Source of the DNA: Fuerstiella sp.
GTDB taxonomy: Bacteria; Planctomycetota; Planctomycetia; Planctomycetales; Planctomycetaceae
Assembly (NCBI GenBank): GCA_022447225.1
Contig: JAKVAZ010000007.1
Span: 298,475 to 362,474 of the forward strand
DNA length: 64,000 bases
Direction of reading: 5' to 3'
In this document: positions 46,293 to 54,094 of the stretch, one piece after another
Position numbering within the stretch: the first letter of the stretch is position 1
Layout: every line of letters starts with the position of its first letter
The notes under the pieces: generated by a model
Told to the model about the DNA's origin: nothing
The model's database searches: none
Seen by the model: the letters and a program-made list of their open reading frames with translations, nothing else
Made by a program: the position numbers and the translations under genes

Positions 46293-46550
46293 CCAGATGT
46301 GGAAAATTACTGGTGATTCAGGCATCCGTTGTGAAAACCGGATTTCAGCCTGATCTCATGATCACTTCCTGACTGATGGTCTGGGTGCCCTTCATGATTC
46401 GTGAGTGGCCCGGTGGACCACAAAATTTTGGATTGCAGCAATTCCATATCTGACAACAACCTGCGTCCAAATTAGCACTCCACATCGAAAGCAAATTGAG
46501 TGCTTTCTCTTGACGGACTGAAGTCGAAACGTACAGTCCATTCCATTAAG

Positions 46551-46575
46551 TGGTAGCTTGTGGGGCATTGTGGGG
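46551..46575 (+). promoter_or_regulatory. MraZ operator: three direct repeats TGGKN at 10-bp spacing
   Basis: TGGTA, TGGGG and TGGGG start at 46551, 46561 and 46571, exactly one helical turn apart with five-base spacers (GCTTG, CATTG). MraZ proteins bind repeated TGGGN boxes with 5-bp spacers upstream of their own operon. The array lies 73 bases before the mraZ start, just downstream of a possible promoter (TTGACG 46510-46515, 16 bp, TACAGT 46532-46537) and upstream of TATAAT at 46606-46611, so autorepression of the dcw operon is likely. Confidence 0.75.
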
Positions 46576-46605
46576 ACACGATGTTTTTTACACAAGTCCT
46601 TTTTT

Positions 46606-46611
46606 TATAAT
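46606..46611 (+). promoter_or_regulatory. TATAAT -10 box upstream of mraZ
   Basis: A perfect TATAAT in a T-rich tract, 37 bases before the mraZ start. The -35 position (about 46583-46588, GTTTTT) is poor, so activity would depend on context; the MraZ boxes are just upstream. Confidence 0.45.
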
Positions 46612-46647
46612 ACTTTATGGTTATTCCCGTTCGGGAAATGTTGTCCC

Positions 46648-47124
46648 GTGGCAATTACAGGCACATTTGATCGTTCGATTGACGAGAAGCATCGTCTGGC
46701 GCTACCGAAGCAGCTTCGCGAAGCGTTTGGTGTTTCCGACGGAGGCGAATTGTTTCTCGCACCGGGTAACGAAGGATGTGTGGCTGTCTATTCAACGACG
46801 AGATTTGAGGAATTTGCTGTGCGAGTTGCGAATGCGTCACCGGGACGGGCTGACGTTCGTAAGTTTCTGCGGTTGTTTTACTCCCGAGCAGAACGAGTTG
46901 TACTCGACAAACAGTCAAGAATTCGGATTCCGGAAAGACTCCTGGAATCAGGCGGATCGGACCGGGACATGGTGATTCTGGGTGTACACGATCACGCCGA
47001 AATCTGGAATCGCGTTACATGGGGCGCATATATGAGTCAAAACCTGTCCCAGTTCGACGAGTTAACTACAGATGCGCTTGATCCCCCGGACGTGACTGGA
47101 CCCGCCAGTGACATTCAATCCTGA
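46648..47124 (+). CDS. mraZ: MraZ transcriptional repressor of the dcw cluster
   Basis: 158 residues from GTG 46648, giving AITGTFDRSIDEKHRLALPKQLREAF, the usual MraZ beginning; an ATG at 46558 would add an unrelated 30 residues and overlap the operator. Two SpoVT/AbrB-like swapped-hairpin domains: the first contains DEKHRLALPKQ, the second LDKQSRIRIPERLLE, both with the DxxxRhxhP signature. MraZ forms a ring and binds repeated TGGG boxes to repress its own operon. The boxes are visible upstream. An acidic C-terminal tail (DALDPPDVTG) follows the second domain. Confidence 0.93.
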   Translation: MAITGTFDRSIDEKHRLALPKQLREAFGVSDGGELFLAPGNEGCVAVYSTTRFEEFAVRVANASPGRADVRKFLRLFYSRAERVVLDKQSRIRIPERLLESGGSDRDMVILGVHDHAEIWNRVTWGAYMSQNLSQFDELTTDALDPPDVTGPASDIQS

Positions 47125-47263
47125 GTTTCATCGATCTCCTGAATTTTTGGTTTTCTGAACTGGAACATTACTGAGGCGCTACCGCAGGCTTTACCGGGCT
47201 TCGCGGTTTTACCGGCGGACGCACGGATGTGTTCGCCGGAGATACGGTTTCTCTGGAAACCTA

Positions 47264-47314
47264 CAGCCGTTCGCTTTGCTGACCTGCCGGGATGCGGGAA
47301 GAAGCGAACGGCTG
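47264..47314 (+). promoter_or_regulatory. 13-bp perfect hairpin in the mraZ-rsmH leader
   Basis: CAGCCGTTCGCTT (47264-47276) and AAGCGAACGGCTG (47302-47314) are perfect complements around a 25-base loop. No U-tract follows, so it is not a classic terminator; attenuation, mRNA processing or protein binding are possible. Found between two co-directional cell-wall genes. Confidence 0.65.
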
Positions 47315-47425
47315 GATGTATCTTTTTGCCGATTGGTCTTCGCGCCGGTTTAGCAGTTGCATAGGATCAAATGTCTCTTTCGGCGCATTTCTCCCGCGTC
47401 ACAACTGCTTCCGCAACCCGTCGAA

Positions 47426-47480
47426 CTCTCCTCTCCTCTCCTCTCCTCTCCTCTCCTCTCCTCTTCTCTTCTCTTCTCTC
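47426..47480 (+). repeat. CTCTC pentanucleotide microsatellite, 11 units
   Basis: Seven CTCTC units (47426-47460), three CTCTT and a final CTCTC, all pyrimidine on the plus strand. Five-base units are not divisible by three, so loss or gain of one unit changes the frame of any ORF crossing it, as in phase-variable loci. It lies 30 bases before the first ATG of rsmH. An in-frame TAG at 47483-47485 separates it from the rsmH frame, so only leader ORFs or leader RNA structure would be altered. Confidence 0.9.
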
Positions 47481-47509
47481 CTTAGTCGCTGTCGGTGTTT
47501 CAGTCTTCG

Positions 47510-48430
47510 ATGACCGGGATACCCGATACCAGCGCAGTGCCTTACGTCATGTCGTCTTCTGTACACAGACCTGTGATGATGCGCGAGGTCTTAAAGCTGC
47601 TGCAGCTAAAGCCCGGCTTGACCGTGATGGATGGCACGGTCGGTGCCGGCGGCCACAGTGCGGAAATACTGAAACAGGTTGGAGAATCCGGACAGTTGGT
47701 TGGTTTTGACCGAGATCCCATGATGCTTGGGCACGCAGCAATGCGTCTGAGCAAATCCAATGTAACGCTTCTGCGGGCACCCTATTCCGAAGCAGCCATT
47801 GAATTGAAACGAGTAGGAATCTCCCACGTTGATCGGGTTTTCCTCGATTTAGGTTTGTCCTCAGATCAATTGAGCGATCGTAATCGAGGATTTGGTTTCG
47901 ACTCGGGCGGTGATCTGGACATGCGATTCGATGTGTCCCGGGGAAAATCCGCGCAAGAGTTTCTTAGGTCATGTACCAGAGATCAGCTGATAAGGGTCAT
48001 CACAGAATTTGGGGAAGAACCGCAGGCAGAACGGATCGCTGATGCACTGCAGCAGGAGCAACACCGCGGACCAATTCGTTCTGCCGAACAGTTGGCAGAC
48101 GTTGTTCGTCGGGCGGTGCGTTCATCACAGGGCCGTCGAGACCCGGCCACTCGGGTATTTCAGGCGTTTCGTATCGCAGTCAACGAGGAGTTGTGGCATT
48201 TGGAACGAATGTTGTCCCAGGTGCTGCCGTTGGTTTTGAAGCAGGATGGCCTTGCGGTCATCATCACGTTTCACTCACTGGAAGATCGGATTGTCAAATC
48301 CGAATTCAAAGGAAACCAGGGATGGTACGTTCTAACAAAAAATCCGCTTCGTCCGACCCCGGGCGAGGTGCGCATCAATCCACGGAGTCGCTCAGCCAAA
48401 CTTCGAGCGGCAAGGTGGACCAGTCCGTAG
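47510..48430 (+). CDS. rsmH: 16S rRNA (cytosine-1402-N4)-methyltransferase RsmH (MraW)
   Basis: 306 residues from ATG 47510; GTG 47495 and ATG 47549 are alternatives and no start has a good Shine-Dalgarno. SAM-binding DGTVGAGGHSAEIL, then VFLDLGLSSDQLSDRNRGF, ATRVFQAFRIAVNEEL and FHSLEDRIVKSEFK near the C-terminus are the RsmH hallmarks. It methylates C1402 in the ribosomal P site and is the classical second gene of the dcw cluster. The length is normal. Confidence 0.95.
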   Translation: MTGIPDTSAVPYVMSSSVHRPVMMREVLKLLQLKPGLTVMDGTVGAGGHSAEILKQVGESGQLVGFDRDPMMLGHAAMRLSKSNVTLLRAPYSEAAIELKRVGISHVDRVFLDLGLSSDQLSDRNRGFGFDSGGDLDMRFDVSRGKSAQEFLRSCTRDQLIRVITEFGEEPQAERIADALQQEQHRGPIRSAEQLADVVRRAVRSSQGRRDPATRVFQAFRIAVNEELWHLERMLSQVLPLVLKQDGLAVIITFHSLEDRIVKSEFKGNQGWYVLTKNPLRPTPGEVRINPRSRSAKLRAARWTSP

Positions 48431-48474
48431 CCAGGGGAGATGACGACTGGGGATATCAGTCTGTGAGGGGCGGT

Positions 48475-50346
48475 ATGGCCATTGAAGCCAAATTAGGATT
48501 GTTCATTATCGTGATCCTGCTGGGAGCCTTTGGGTTCCTGGTCTATCGGAATGTTGATCTGCGTCAGCGCGAGTTGATAGCACTGGAAGCAGAGGGGGCT
48601 GGTGAGGAGACCCAGCTTTCGAACAATGAGCACCGTTCCTCCGGCGATTTCAACCGGGATGTAACCGATGATGCTGACCTGCCGACGGACGGACAGGGGA
48701 GTCTGTCTGACGGTATTTCCAACGAACTTTCGATGGAGATTGCCAGCCTGACAACGGAAACAGACGGGATCTCTGAAGTCACCGGTCTGGACGAACCAGC
48801 CACGTTTGAATTTCAACCGTCAACTTCAGAGTCTGTGGAGCAGATAATTGTTTCGGATCAGCACCATACGGATTTTCGTGATGATGCGGCCCGGCCTGCC
48901 ACAGATACTGATCCGTTTGAATTCCGGAATGAGACAACCAGTGGGAACCGACTCTCACAGCCCAACGAGATCGATACTGATCAGATCGGAAGTGACCACC
49001 TGGCAGAGCAGTGGACCGATGTTAGTGATTCAGCTGTTGTATCCGGGACGGGAATCGCAACCGAACACGATGTGATCGAAACTGATTTGCAGCCGGACCG
49101 ATCTGAACTGAATGATGTCACCGGAGCGAGTGGATCTGACGATTACCAGGCTGAGATTGCATTCGGTGAGGCAGACGATGAGATAACGGAATTCGCCGGT
49201 TCTCAGTTTGCCGAAACTTCAGTCCCGGTTGAGGATTCCTTTTCCGCAGAAGACACGAATGCACGGTCTGTTACGGATTCTGATCAAGCTGATTTTTATA
49301 AAGAAGATGCCCGACGCGATCAAACATCCGAGGCTGACCCTGATGGGACGCTGATCGTCCGGGATTTACGGATTGATTCTGACTTTGAAGCAAATCCCGA
49401 TTTCACAACGGTTCAGGAAATCGAAGAAGAGTCTGCTGGAGTTGCGGCGACGTTGCCGCAACTTCCTTCATTCGCTTCGAACGGCGACAGTGCCGTTGAC
49501 GATTTTTCAACAGAAGATAAATCTTCGGGATACATAACGGATTTGGACCAGGAGTCCGTTCCTGGCTTGAGTTTTGAATCCGAATTAGTGCCGTCCGAGC
49601 TTGCCGATGAAGCTGGAACTTACCAAGAACCTGCTGATTCCGATGTTGCGGATGCGTCGCCGTTTTTGGACATTTCGACTCCGACTGGTGATGCAACTTC
49701 TTCAACCAACCCGGTGGATACGTCCCCAGATGAGATCGTTCTGAAAGAATTTTCTGCCGATGAAGGATCCGGGCTGCTTCCTGTGAACTCGGAACATGCA
49801 CGCCGGAAAAGTTTGTCGACTGGGGTTTCCGGTGAAAAAGAATTCAATGTGCATGGATTCACCTACGAAAATCGGGTGATCACAGCATCAGCAGTGAATG
49901 TTCCATGCGATCTGTGTGAGGTCGCACCAGGTGACAATTACTGGAAAATTTCCCGACGCGTTTATGGTACATCAAGGTATTTTTCGGCGCTAACACTCTA
50001 CAATCACCATCGGATACGTGACCCCAGGAGATTGCGCCCCGGTATGAAGGTGCTGGTTCCGCCGGCGGAAGTTCTGGAGCAGAAATATCCGGATCTTTTT
50101 CGTGATTCACGTCCGGTTGAACGGGAACCTGGCGGTTATTTCGTGCGGCCCGATGGAACAGCTGCATACCGAATTGGCGAGCGAGATACGTTGTCAGAGA
50201 TTGCACAGAAGCATTTGGGGCGGTCATCTCGCTGGATTCAGATCTATCGACTCAATCGCACAGTATTGGCTAACCCGAACAAGCTGAAGCCTGGTACAGT
50301 CATCGTCCTTCCCGATGACGCGACGGATGTTCATATGGTGCCATAG
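48475..50346 (+). CDS. Membrane-anchored tandem-LysM protein in the dcw cluster
   Basis: 623 residues from ATG 48475 (GAGGGG upstream); ATG 48322 overlaps the rsmH end by 109 bases and is less likely. One TM helix near the start (KLGLFIIVILLGAFGFLVY), then about 450 acidic low-complexity residues (Asp, Glu, Ser, Thr), then two LysM domains near the C-terminus (VAPGDNYWKISRRVYGTSRYF and YRIGERDTLSEIAQKHLG). The layout suggests an inner-membrane protein reaching across the periplasm to bind peptidoglycan. It sits where dcw clusters usually go directly from rsmH to ftsL. Confidence 0.85.
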   Translation: MAIEAKLGLFIIVILLGAFGFLVYRNVDLRQRELIALEAEGAGEETQLSNNEHRSSGDFNRDVTDDADLPTDGQGSLSDGISNELSMEIASLTTETDGISEVTGLDEPATFEFQPSTSESVEQIIVSDQHHTDFRDDAARPATDTDPFEFRNETTSGNRLSQPNEIDTDQIGSDHLAEQWTDVSDSAVVSGTGIATEHDVIETDLQPDRSELNDVTGASGSDDYQAEIAFGEADDEITEFAGSQFAETSVPVEDSFSAEDTNARSVTDSDQADFYKEDARRDQTSEADPDGTLIVRDLRIDSDFEANPDFTTVQEIEEESAGVAATLPQLPSFASNGDSAVDDFSTEDKSSGYITDLDQESVPGLSFESELVPSELADEAGTYQEPADSDVADASPFLDISTPTGDATSSTNPVDTSPDEIVLKEFSADEGSGLLPVNSEHARRKSLSTGVSGEKEFNVHGFTYENRVITASAVNVPCDLCEVAPGDNYWKISRRVYGTSRYFSALTLYNHHRIRDPRRLRPGMKVLVPPAEVLEQKYPDLFRDSRPVEREPGGYFVRPDGTAAYRIGERDTLSEIAQKHLGRSSRWIQIYRLNRTVLANPNKLKPGTVIVLPDDATDVHMVP

Positions 50347-50374
50347 ACAGGGTTTCGCCGATAGAGATTAAATG

Positions 50375-50406
50375 AACGCCTCGCCATATGCATCCGGCGA
50401 GGCGTT
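50375..50406 (+). terminator. 11-bp hairpin downstream of the LysM gene
   Basis: AACGCCTCGCC (50375-50385) and GGCGAGGCGTT (50396-50406) form a perfect stem with a 10-base loop, followed by only TTTCTG. It may be a weak or partial terminator that lowers ftsL/ftsI expression relative to the upstream genes. Confidence 0.6.
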
Positions 50407-50451
50407 TCTGTGCGCCCTGATGTCCACGGAGTTTTAGTGATCCGTTGATCC

Positions 50452-50793
50452 ATGTTCTTTCGCTTTGCTGCAGCCCTTTTGCTAGTTGTTAGTGTTTCGA
50501 TGGCTCAGATCGGTCTCGAAAAGCAATCTCTCATGCTGCGCCGATCCGTCAGTCGCCAGTACTACCAGATGGATGAATTGCTTGAACTTCATGCACAGCT
50601 GCGTCTCGATATTCAGCAGTTGTCAGCTCCGTCCCGTTTTCCTGAACTGTCGGAAACAGATCGGTCTTCAATTCGGAGATCAGACAATACTGCTGTCCAC
50701 CCGCCGTCGGGATTCAGGACAAGCGGGCCGGTACGTCTGCCTTTGATGAGATGGCAACGACCCGTTCGGCCGGATGGAGTTGATGCCCCATGA
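50452..50793 (+). CDS. FtsL-like division protein
   Basis: 113 residues, called by position and shape rather than clear similarity. One N-terminal TM helix (FFRFAAALLLVVSVSMAQIG) is followed by a short amphipathic coiled coil (LEKQSLMLRRSVSRQYYQMDEL and LLELHAQLRLDIQQL), the FtsL/DivIC plan, then a Pro/Arg-rich tail that is longer than usual. It lies just before ftsI, the standard ftsL slot, and overlaps its start by ATGA. FtsL would join the divisome with FtsB and FtsQ, whose genes I do not see here. Confidence 0.6.
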   Translation: MFFRFAAALLLVVSVSMAQIGLEKQSLMLRRSVSRQYYQMDELLELHAQLRLDIQQLSAPSRFPELSETDRSSIRRSDNTAVHPPSGFRTSGPVRLPLMRWQRPVRPDGVDAP

Positions 50794-52598
50794 CATCCGA
50801 ATGGACCGATCCCCGGCCGTTTTGTGAACCAGTGCGTCGGGATTCGTCCCGCTGGCGTTCAGTAACTGTTACTGCTGTGCTGCTGGGTTGCTGGATGGTG
50901 CTGACCGGACGATTGATTCATCTTCAGGGGACCCAGCATGAACTGATGCACACCAGGGTAGATCGGCAAAGTACGTTCACCGAAAAGCTGGTCGCTCGTC
51001 CCGGTGAGATTGTTGACCGCAATGGTCACGTGCTGGCCATGACAGTGACCCGGAACAGTATTTTCGCTGTTCCCTCGAAGATTGAGGATCCACGATACTT
51101 TGCATGGCAGGCGGCGGAGGTCACAGGGGTTGATGCCGATGAATTGCTGGACAGGATCCGTCGACTTCAGGACAGACATTTTATCTGGATCCGGCGGCGT
51201 GTGACGGACGACATGGCAGACGCATTTCGGGCACTTGAACTGCCGGCGGACACATGGGGCTTTCGTCGAGAATACCTTCGACAATATCCACAGGGCCGTA
51301 TTGCAGCGCATGTTTTGGGCATGCGGGATATTGACAACATCGGCCATGGCGGACTTGAGCAGAGCCGGAACGAGTTGATTCGCGGGAACGATGGTTACCG
51401 TGTGATGACTCGAGACGCCCGTGGTGTGGTGATTGAGGTTGAGGCTGCCGAATCTCAAATACCAGTGCATGGTCAGTCTGTCATCTGTACCATCGATCTT
51501 CTGACTCAGCTGACGATTGAACGTCAGCTTGACGAAGTCATGCGGGAATGGGAGCCAGTCGGTGCCTGTGCTGTCGTTATGGAGCCTCAGACCGGTGAAA
51601 TTCTGGCGATGGCATCCCGACCTGCCTTGGATCCCAATAGTCCGGCAGACGTTCCTGATGATGCTTGGCGTAATCTCAGTGTTTCTGCGGTATTTGAACC
51701 CGGTTCTACGTTTAAGCCGTTTGTTGTTGGCTGGGCGATGCATCGCAAATTGCTTGATCAATCGGACACAATTCAGTGTTTTAACGGGGCTTATCGGATG
51801 GGGCGCCGGATTCTTCACGATCACCATTCGTACACAATGCTGTCTGTCGAAGATGTGCTGGTAAAATCAAGCAACATAGGAATGGCACGTGTTGCGGAAC
51901 GCATCGGTCTTCAGGAACTGTATGAGTGTACAGTCGCTTTTGGTTTTGGCCGGCGAACCGGGATTGAATTACCGGGTGAGGTTGCCGGACTCGTGCGTCC
52001 TCTATCGGAATGGGACGATTATTCACTGGGTTCCATTCCGATGGGACAGGAACTGGCAGTAACGCCTCTGCAGTTGATTGTTGCTCATGCAGCACTTGCC
52101 AACGGTGGATACCTGGTGAGGCCGCATCTGTTGCTGAAATCAGCAAATCGGATTTCAGTGTCCCCGCTTGCGTCCGTCGAAACAGTCGCTGCCAGCTCAT
52201 CCGTGGAGTCATTGGTATTGCATCGACACATTGCCGACTGGATTGTGCAAAACCCAATGAGACAGGTTGTTGAACGAGGCACCGGTCAGTCCGTTCGCAA
52301 TCCGTCGATGTCGATATTTGGAAAGACCGGGACCGCTCAGAAGGTCGACACTCAAACCGGGAGCTATTCGAATTCCCGTCATATTTGTTCGTTTGTCTGT
52401 GGTGCTCCGGCAGAGTCACCGGAAGTACTCGTTCTTGTAATGGTTGACGAACCAACGGCGGGTGAGCGCCACTACGGCGGAACTGTTGCGGCTCCACCGG
52501 CAGCAGAAATTCTCCAAAAATCTCTGCAAAGAGTCCGCCGTCTTGATCGCAGCGTGACCGTACGCCCCGAAGAAGATCTGCCAATCCGATTGCGATGA
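50790..52598 (+). CDS. ftsI: Peptidoglycan D,D-transpeptidase FtsI (PBP3-like)
   Basis: 602 residues. N-terminal TM anchor (VTVTAVLLGCWMVLTGRL), then a dimerisation/pedestal domain (VARPGEIVDRNGHVLAMTVT) and the transpeptidase domain with all three active-site motifs: STFK (in EPGSTFKPFVVGWAM), SSN (VKSSNIGMAR) and KTG (FGKTGTAQK). It cross-links septal peptidoglycan and is a beta-lactam target. Planctomycetes are reported to have peptidoglycan but no FtsZ, so its partners differ from those in E. coli. No murE/murF follow; the cluster ends here. Confidence 0.92.
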   Translation: MTSEWTDPRPFCEPVRRDSSRWRSVTVTAVLLGCWMVLTGRLIHLQGTQHELMHTRVDRQSTFTEKLVARPGEIVDRNGHVLAMTVTRNSIFAVPSKIEDPRYFAWQAAEVTGVDADELLDRIRRLQDRHFIWIRRRVTDDMADAFRALELPADTWGFRREYLRQYPQGRIAAHVLGMRDIDNIGHGGLEQSRNELIRGNDGYRVMTRDARGVVIEVEAAESQIPVHGQSVICTIDLLTQLTIERQLDEVMREWEPVGACAVVMEPQTGEILAMASRPALDPNSPADVPDDAWRNLSVSAVFEPGSTFKPFVVGWAMHRKLLDQSDTIQCFNGAYRMGRRILHDHHSYTMLSVEDVLVKSSNIGMARVAERIGLQELYECTVAFGFGRRTGIELPGEVAGLVRPLSEWDDYSLGSIPMGQELAVTPLQLIVAHAALANGGYLVRPHLLLKSANRISVSPLASVETVAASSSVESLVLHRHIADWIVQNPMRQVVERGTGQSVRNPSMSIFGKTGTAQKVDTQTGSYSNSRHICSFVCGAPAESPEVLVLVMVDEPTAGERHYGGTVAAPPAAEILQKSLQRVRRLDRSVTVRPEEDLPIRLR

Positions 52599-53105
52599 GG
52601 AGGAACGCCGGTTCCTTAAAACATTCGATTCCAGGAGCAGATTCTTATTCCGGACGGGAAAGGGATAAGAGTTTTCCGGAACAGTCAGCAATCGCGAGTG
52701 AGGGTTTGCTGAGAGCTTAGATGTTCGTTCGTGTTTCAAAGAAGTCTGATATTGAACACTCTTTGTCACGGAATTACCGGTTCGTCTGAGTCTGACTCAG
52801 GTTTATCCCGGTGTCCGGTTATCCATCCTGGCCGGGGATTCGTAATAATATGGACTGTTTGACCGGTGAGGTAATCGGACGGATAGGAAGAAAATATCAC
52901 CAAAGATACGGTGTGACTAAAGCAAATCAGCGGCAAAGGAGTGCGGGGTCGTCATGAGCATGGTTAGCTGTCTGCTGTCACGTCGTCATTGACAGTCAGA
53001 GTTGCTATATCAACAGCTTCCAATAATATCTAATCAATTCTCATGCCGTCCGAAACTGCGTTGTCATTCGGATTTCATCTGTTTTTTGTCTGAGCGAGGC
53101 CGGTT
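52599..53105. other. Intergenic region after ftsI
   Basis: About 510 bases. A small hairpin (AGGAAC 52601-52606, GTTCCT 52611-52616, loop of four) lies two bases past the ftsI stop but has no T-run; it may end the dcw transcript. Otherwise no gene or RNA seen. Confidence 0.4.
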
Positions 53106-53519
53106 TTGTCGGGTTCCATCCGCGTCCAGCATATTGATCATGTCACGATCGTCGTGAAAGATCTCAAACGCAGCCGTGAGTTCTACGTGGACCTTCTTGG
53201 AATGGAAGAAGTCGACCGACCCAATTTTTCTTTTTCCGGGGCGTGGTTCCGCGCGGGTGCGACTTTGCTGCACCTGATTGAAGAACACGCGGAAAGCGGA
53301 GTAGCGGGAACGTCAGTGGACAGGTCCCGAAACAGTCGATGTCATCATTTTGCGTTCGAAGTTGCAGATGCCCGAGCGGCGGCCGGCGTCCTTCGTGATC
53401 GGGGTGTGTCACTCCTCCAGGAGGTAAAGCTCCGTCCGGACGGAGCGGTTCAGATGTTTGTTGGCGATCCGGACGGGCATGTCGTGGAACTTTGTACATC
53501 CACAATGTCAAAATTGTGA
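53106..53519 (+). CDS. VOC-superfamily (glyoxalase-like) metalloprotein
   Basis: 137 residues from TTG 53106. Two beta-alpha-beta-beta-beta modules: HIDHVTIVVKDLKRSREFY with the first metal His, and HHFAFEVADARAAAGVLRDRG and MFVGDPDGHVVELC with the second His and the Glu. This is the compact single-chain vicinal-oxygen-chelate form (glyoxalase I, dioxygenases, antibiotic-resistance proteins). The substrate cannot be told. The double-ACT gene follows 36 bases later, so they may share a transcript. Confidence 0.8.
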   Translation: MSGSIRVQHIDHVTIVVKDLKRSREFYVDLLGMEEVDRPNFSFSGAWFRAGATLLHLIEEHAESGVAGTSVDRSRNSRCHHFAFEVADARAAAGVLRDRGVSLLQEVKLRPDGAVQMFVGDPDGHVVELCTSTMSKL

Positions 53520-53555
53520 GCCGGACTCTCAATTACGCGCAGCAGGGGGGACGTC

Positions 53556-54086
53556 ATGGCAACTGAATTTGTACTGACGATGACGGCTGCAAATCGACCT
53601 GGAATCCTGTCGGCCGTCACACGTGCGATGTCAGAAGTGGGGGGCGATCTGAGAGAACTCAGTCAGACCGTTGTTCGCGGCTACTTTACGATGATCTTTT
53701 CCGCAGAGTTTCCTGACGATCTGACTGAAGACGTTGTTCGGGCCCATATTGAAGACGCCTGTCGGCCGTTTTCAATCGACGTCGGCCTCAGGAATCCGGA
53801 GCAGGACGTCCGACGCAGTTCTTCAGTCGATCTGCCCGATGTGCACACTCTGCGTATTGGCGGAGACAACCACCGCGGTGTTCTCGGGGTGCTGTCCACA
53901 GTGATTTCGATGCACGAAGCTGACATTGTGGGGATGCGTGCAATTCAATCGGACCAGGGTGACGGATTTGAAATGGTAATGAAAGTGACTGTACCACGAC
54001 ACAGTGACATCGCCCCGCTGATGTCAGCTCTCCTCACTGCCGGACGCGATTACAACGTTACCGTTGATGAGACAGGTGACCGATAA
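53556..54086 (+). CDS. Double-ACT-domain regulatory protein (GcvR-like)
   Basis: 176 residues; ATG with GGGGGGAC upstream. Two ACT domains in tandem: FVLTMTAANRPGILSAVTRAM (about 5-80) and LRIGGDNHRGVLGVLSTVIS (about 92-170). The GcvR/YP-type double ACT binds amino acids and alters a partner enzyme or regulator; in E. coli GcvR senses glycine. Here no gcv gene is nearby, so the ligand is unknown. Convergent with the aldose epimerase gene, 8 bases apart. Confidence 0.85.
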   Translation: MATEFVLTMTAANRPGILSAVTRAMSEVGGDLRELSQTVVRGYFTMIFSAEFPDDLTEDVVRAHIEDACRPFSIDVGLRNPEQDVRRSSSVDLPDVHTLRIGGDNHRGVLGVLSTVISMHEADIVGMRAIQSDQGDGFEMVMKVTVPRHSDIAPLMSALLTAGRDYNVTVDETGDR

Positions 54087-54094
54087 ACGTTGTG

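Larger units (their letters stand above)
47125..47509. other. mraZ-rsmH leader (hairpin and pentanucleotide repeat)
   Basis: About 385 bases, long for a dcw intergenic space. It contains a 13-bp inverted repeat (47264-47314) and an 11-unit pyrimidine repeat (47426-47480), both listed separately. A small frame starting at ATG 47371, with AGGA a few bases upstream, runs through the repeat and overlaps the rsmH start out of frame. This looks like a regulatory leader, not a protein gene. Confidence 0.55.

Noticed and set aside
46472-46504. CIRCE-like inverted repeat (TTAGCACTC ... GAGTGCT) upstream of mraZ
   Set aside because: The spacer is 17 bases, not 9, the last two bases of the right arm do not match, and no chaperone gene follows. 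Probably chance or an unrelated palindrome.
50859-51827. 322-codon open frame antisense to ftsI
   Set aside because: It lies entirely inside the clear ftsI gene and its translation has no domain; a shadow of codon bias.
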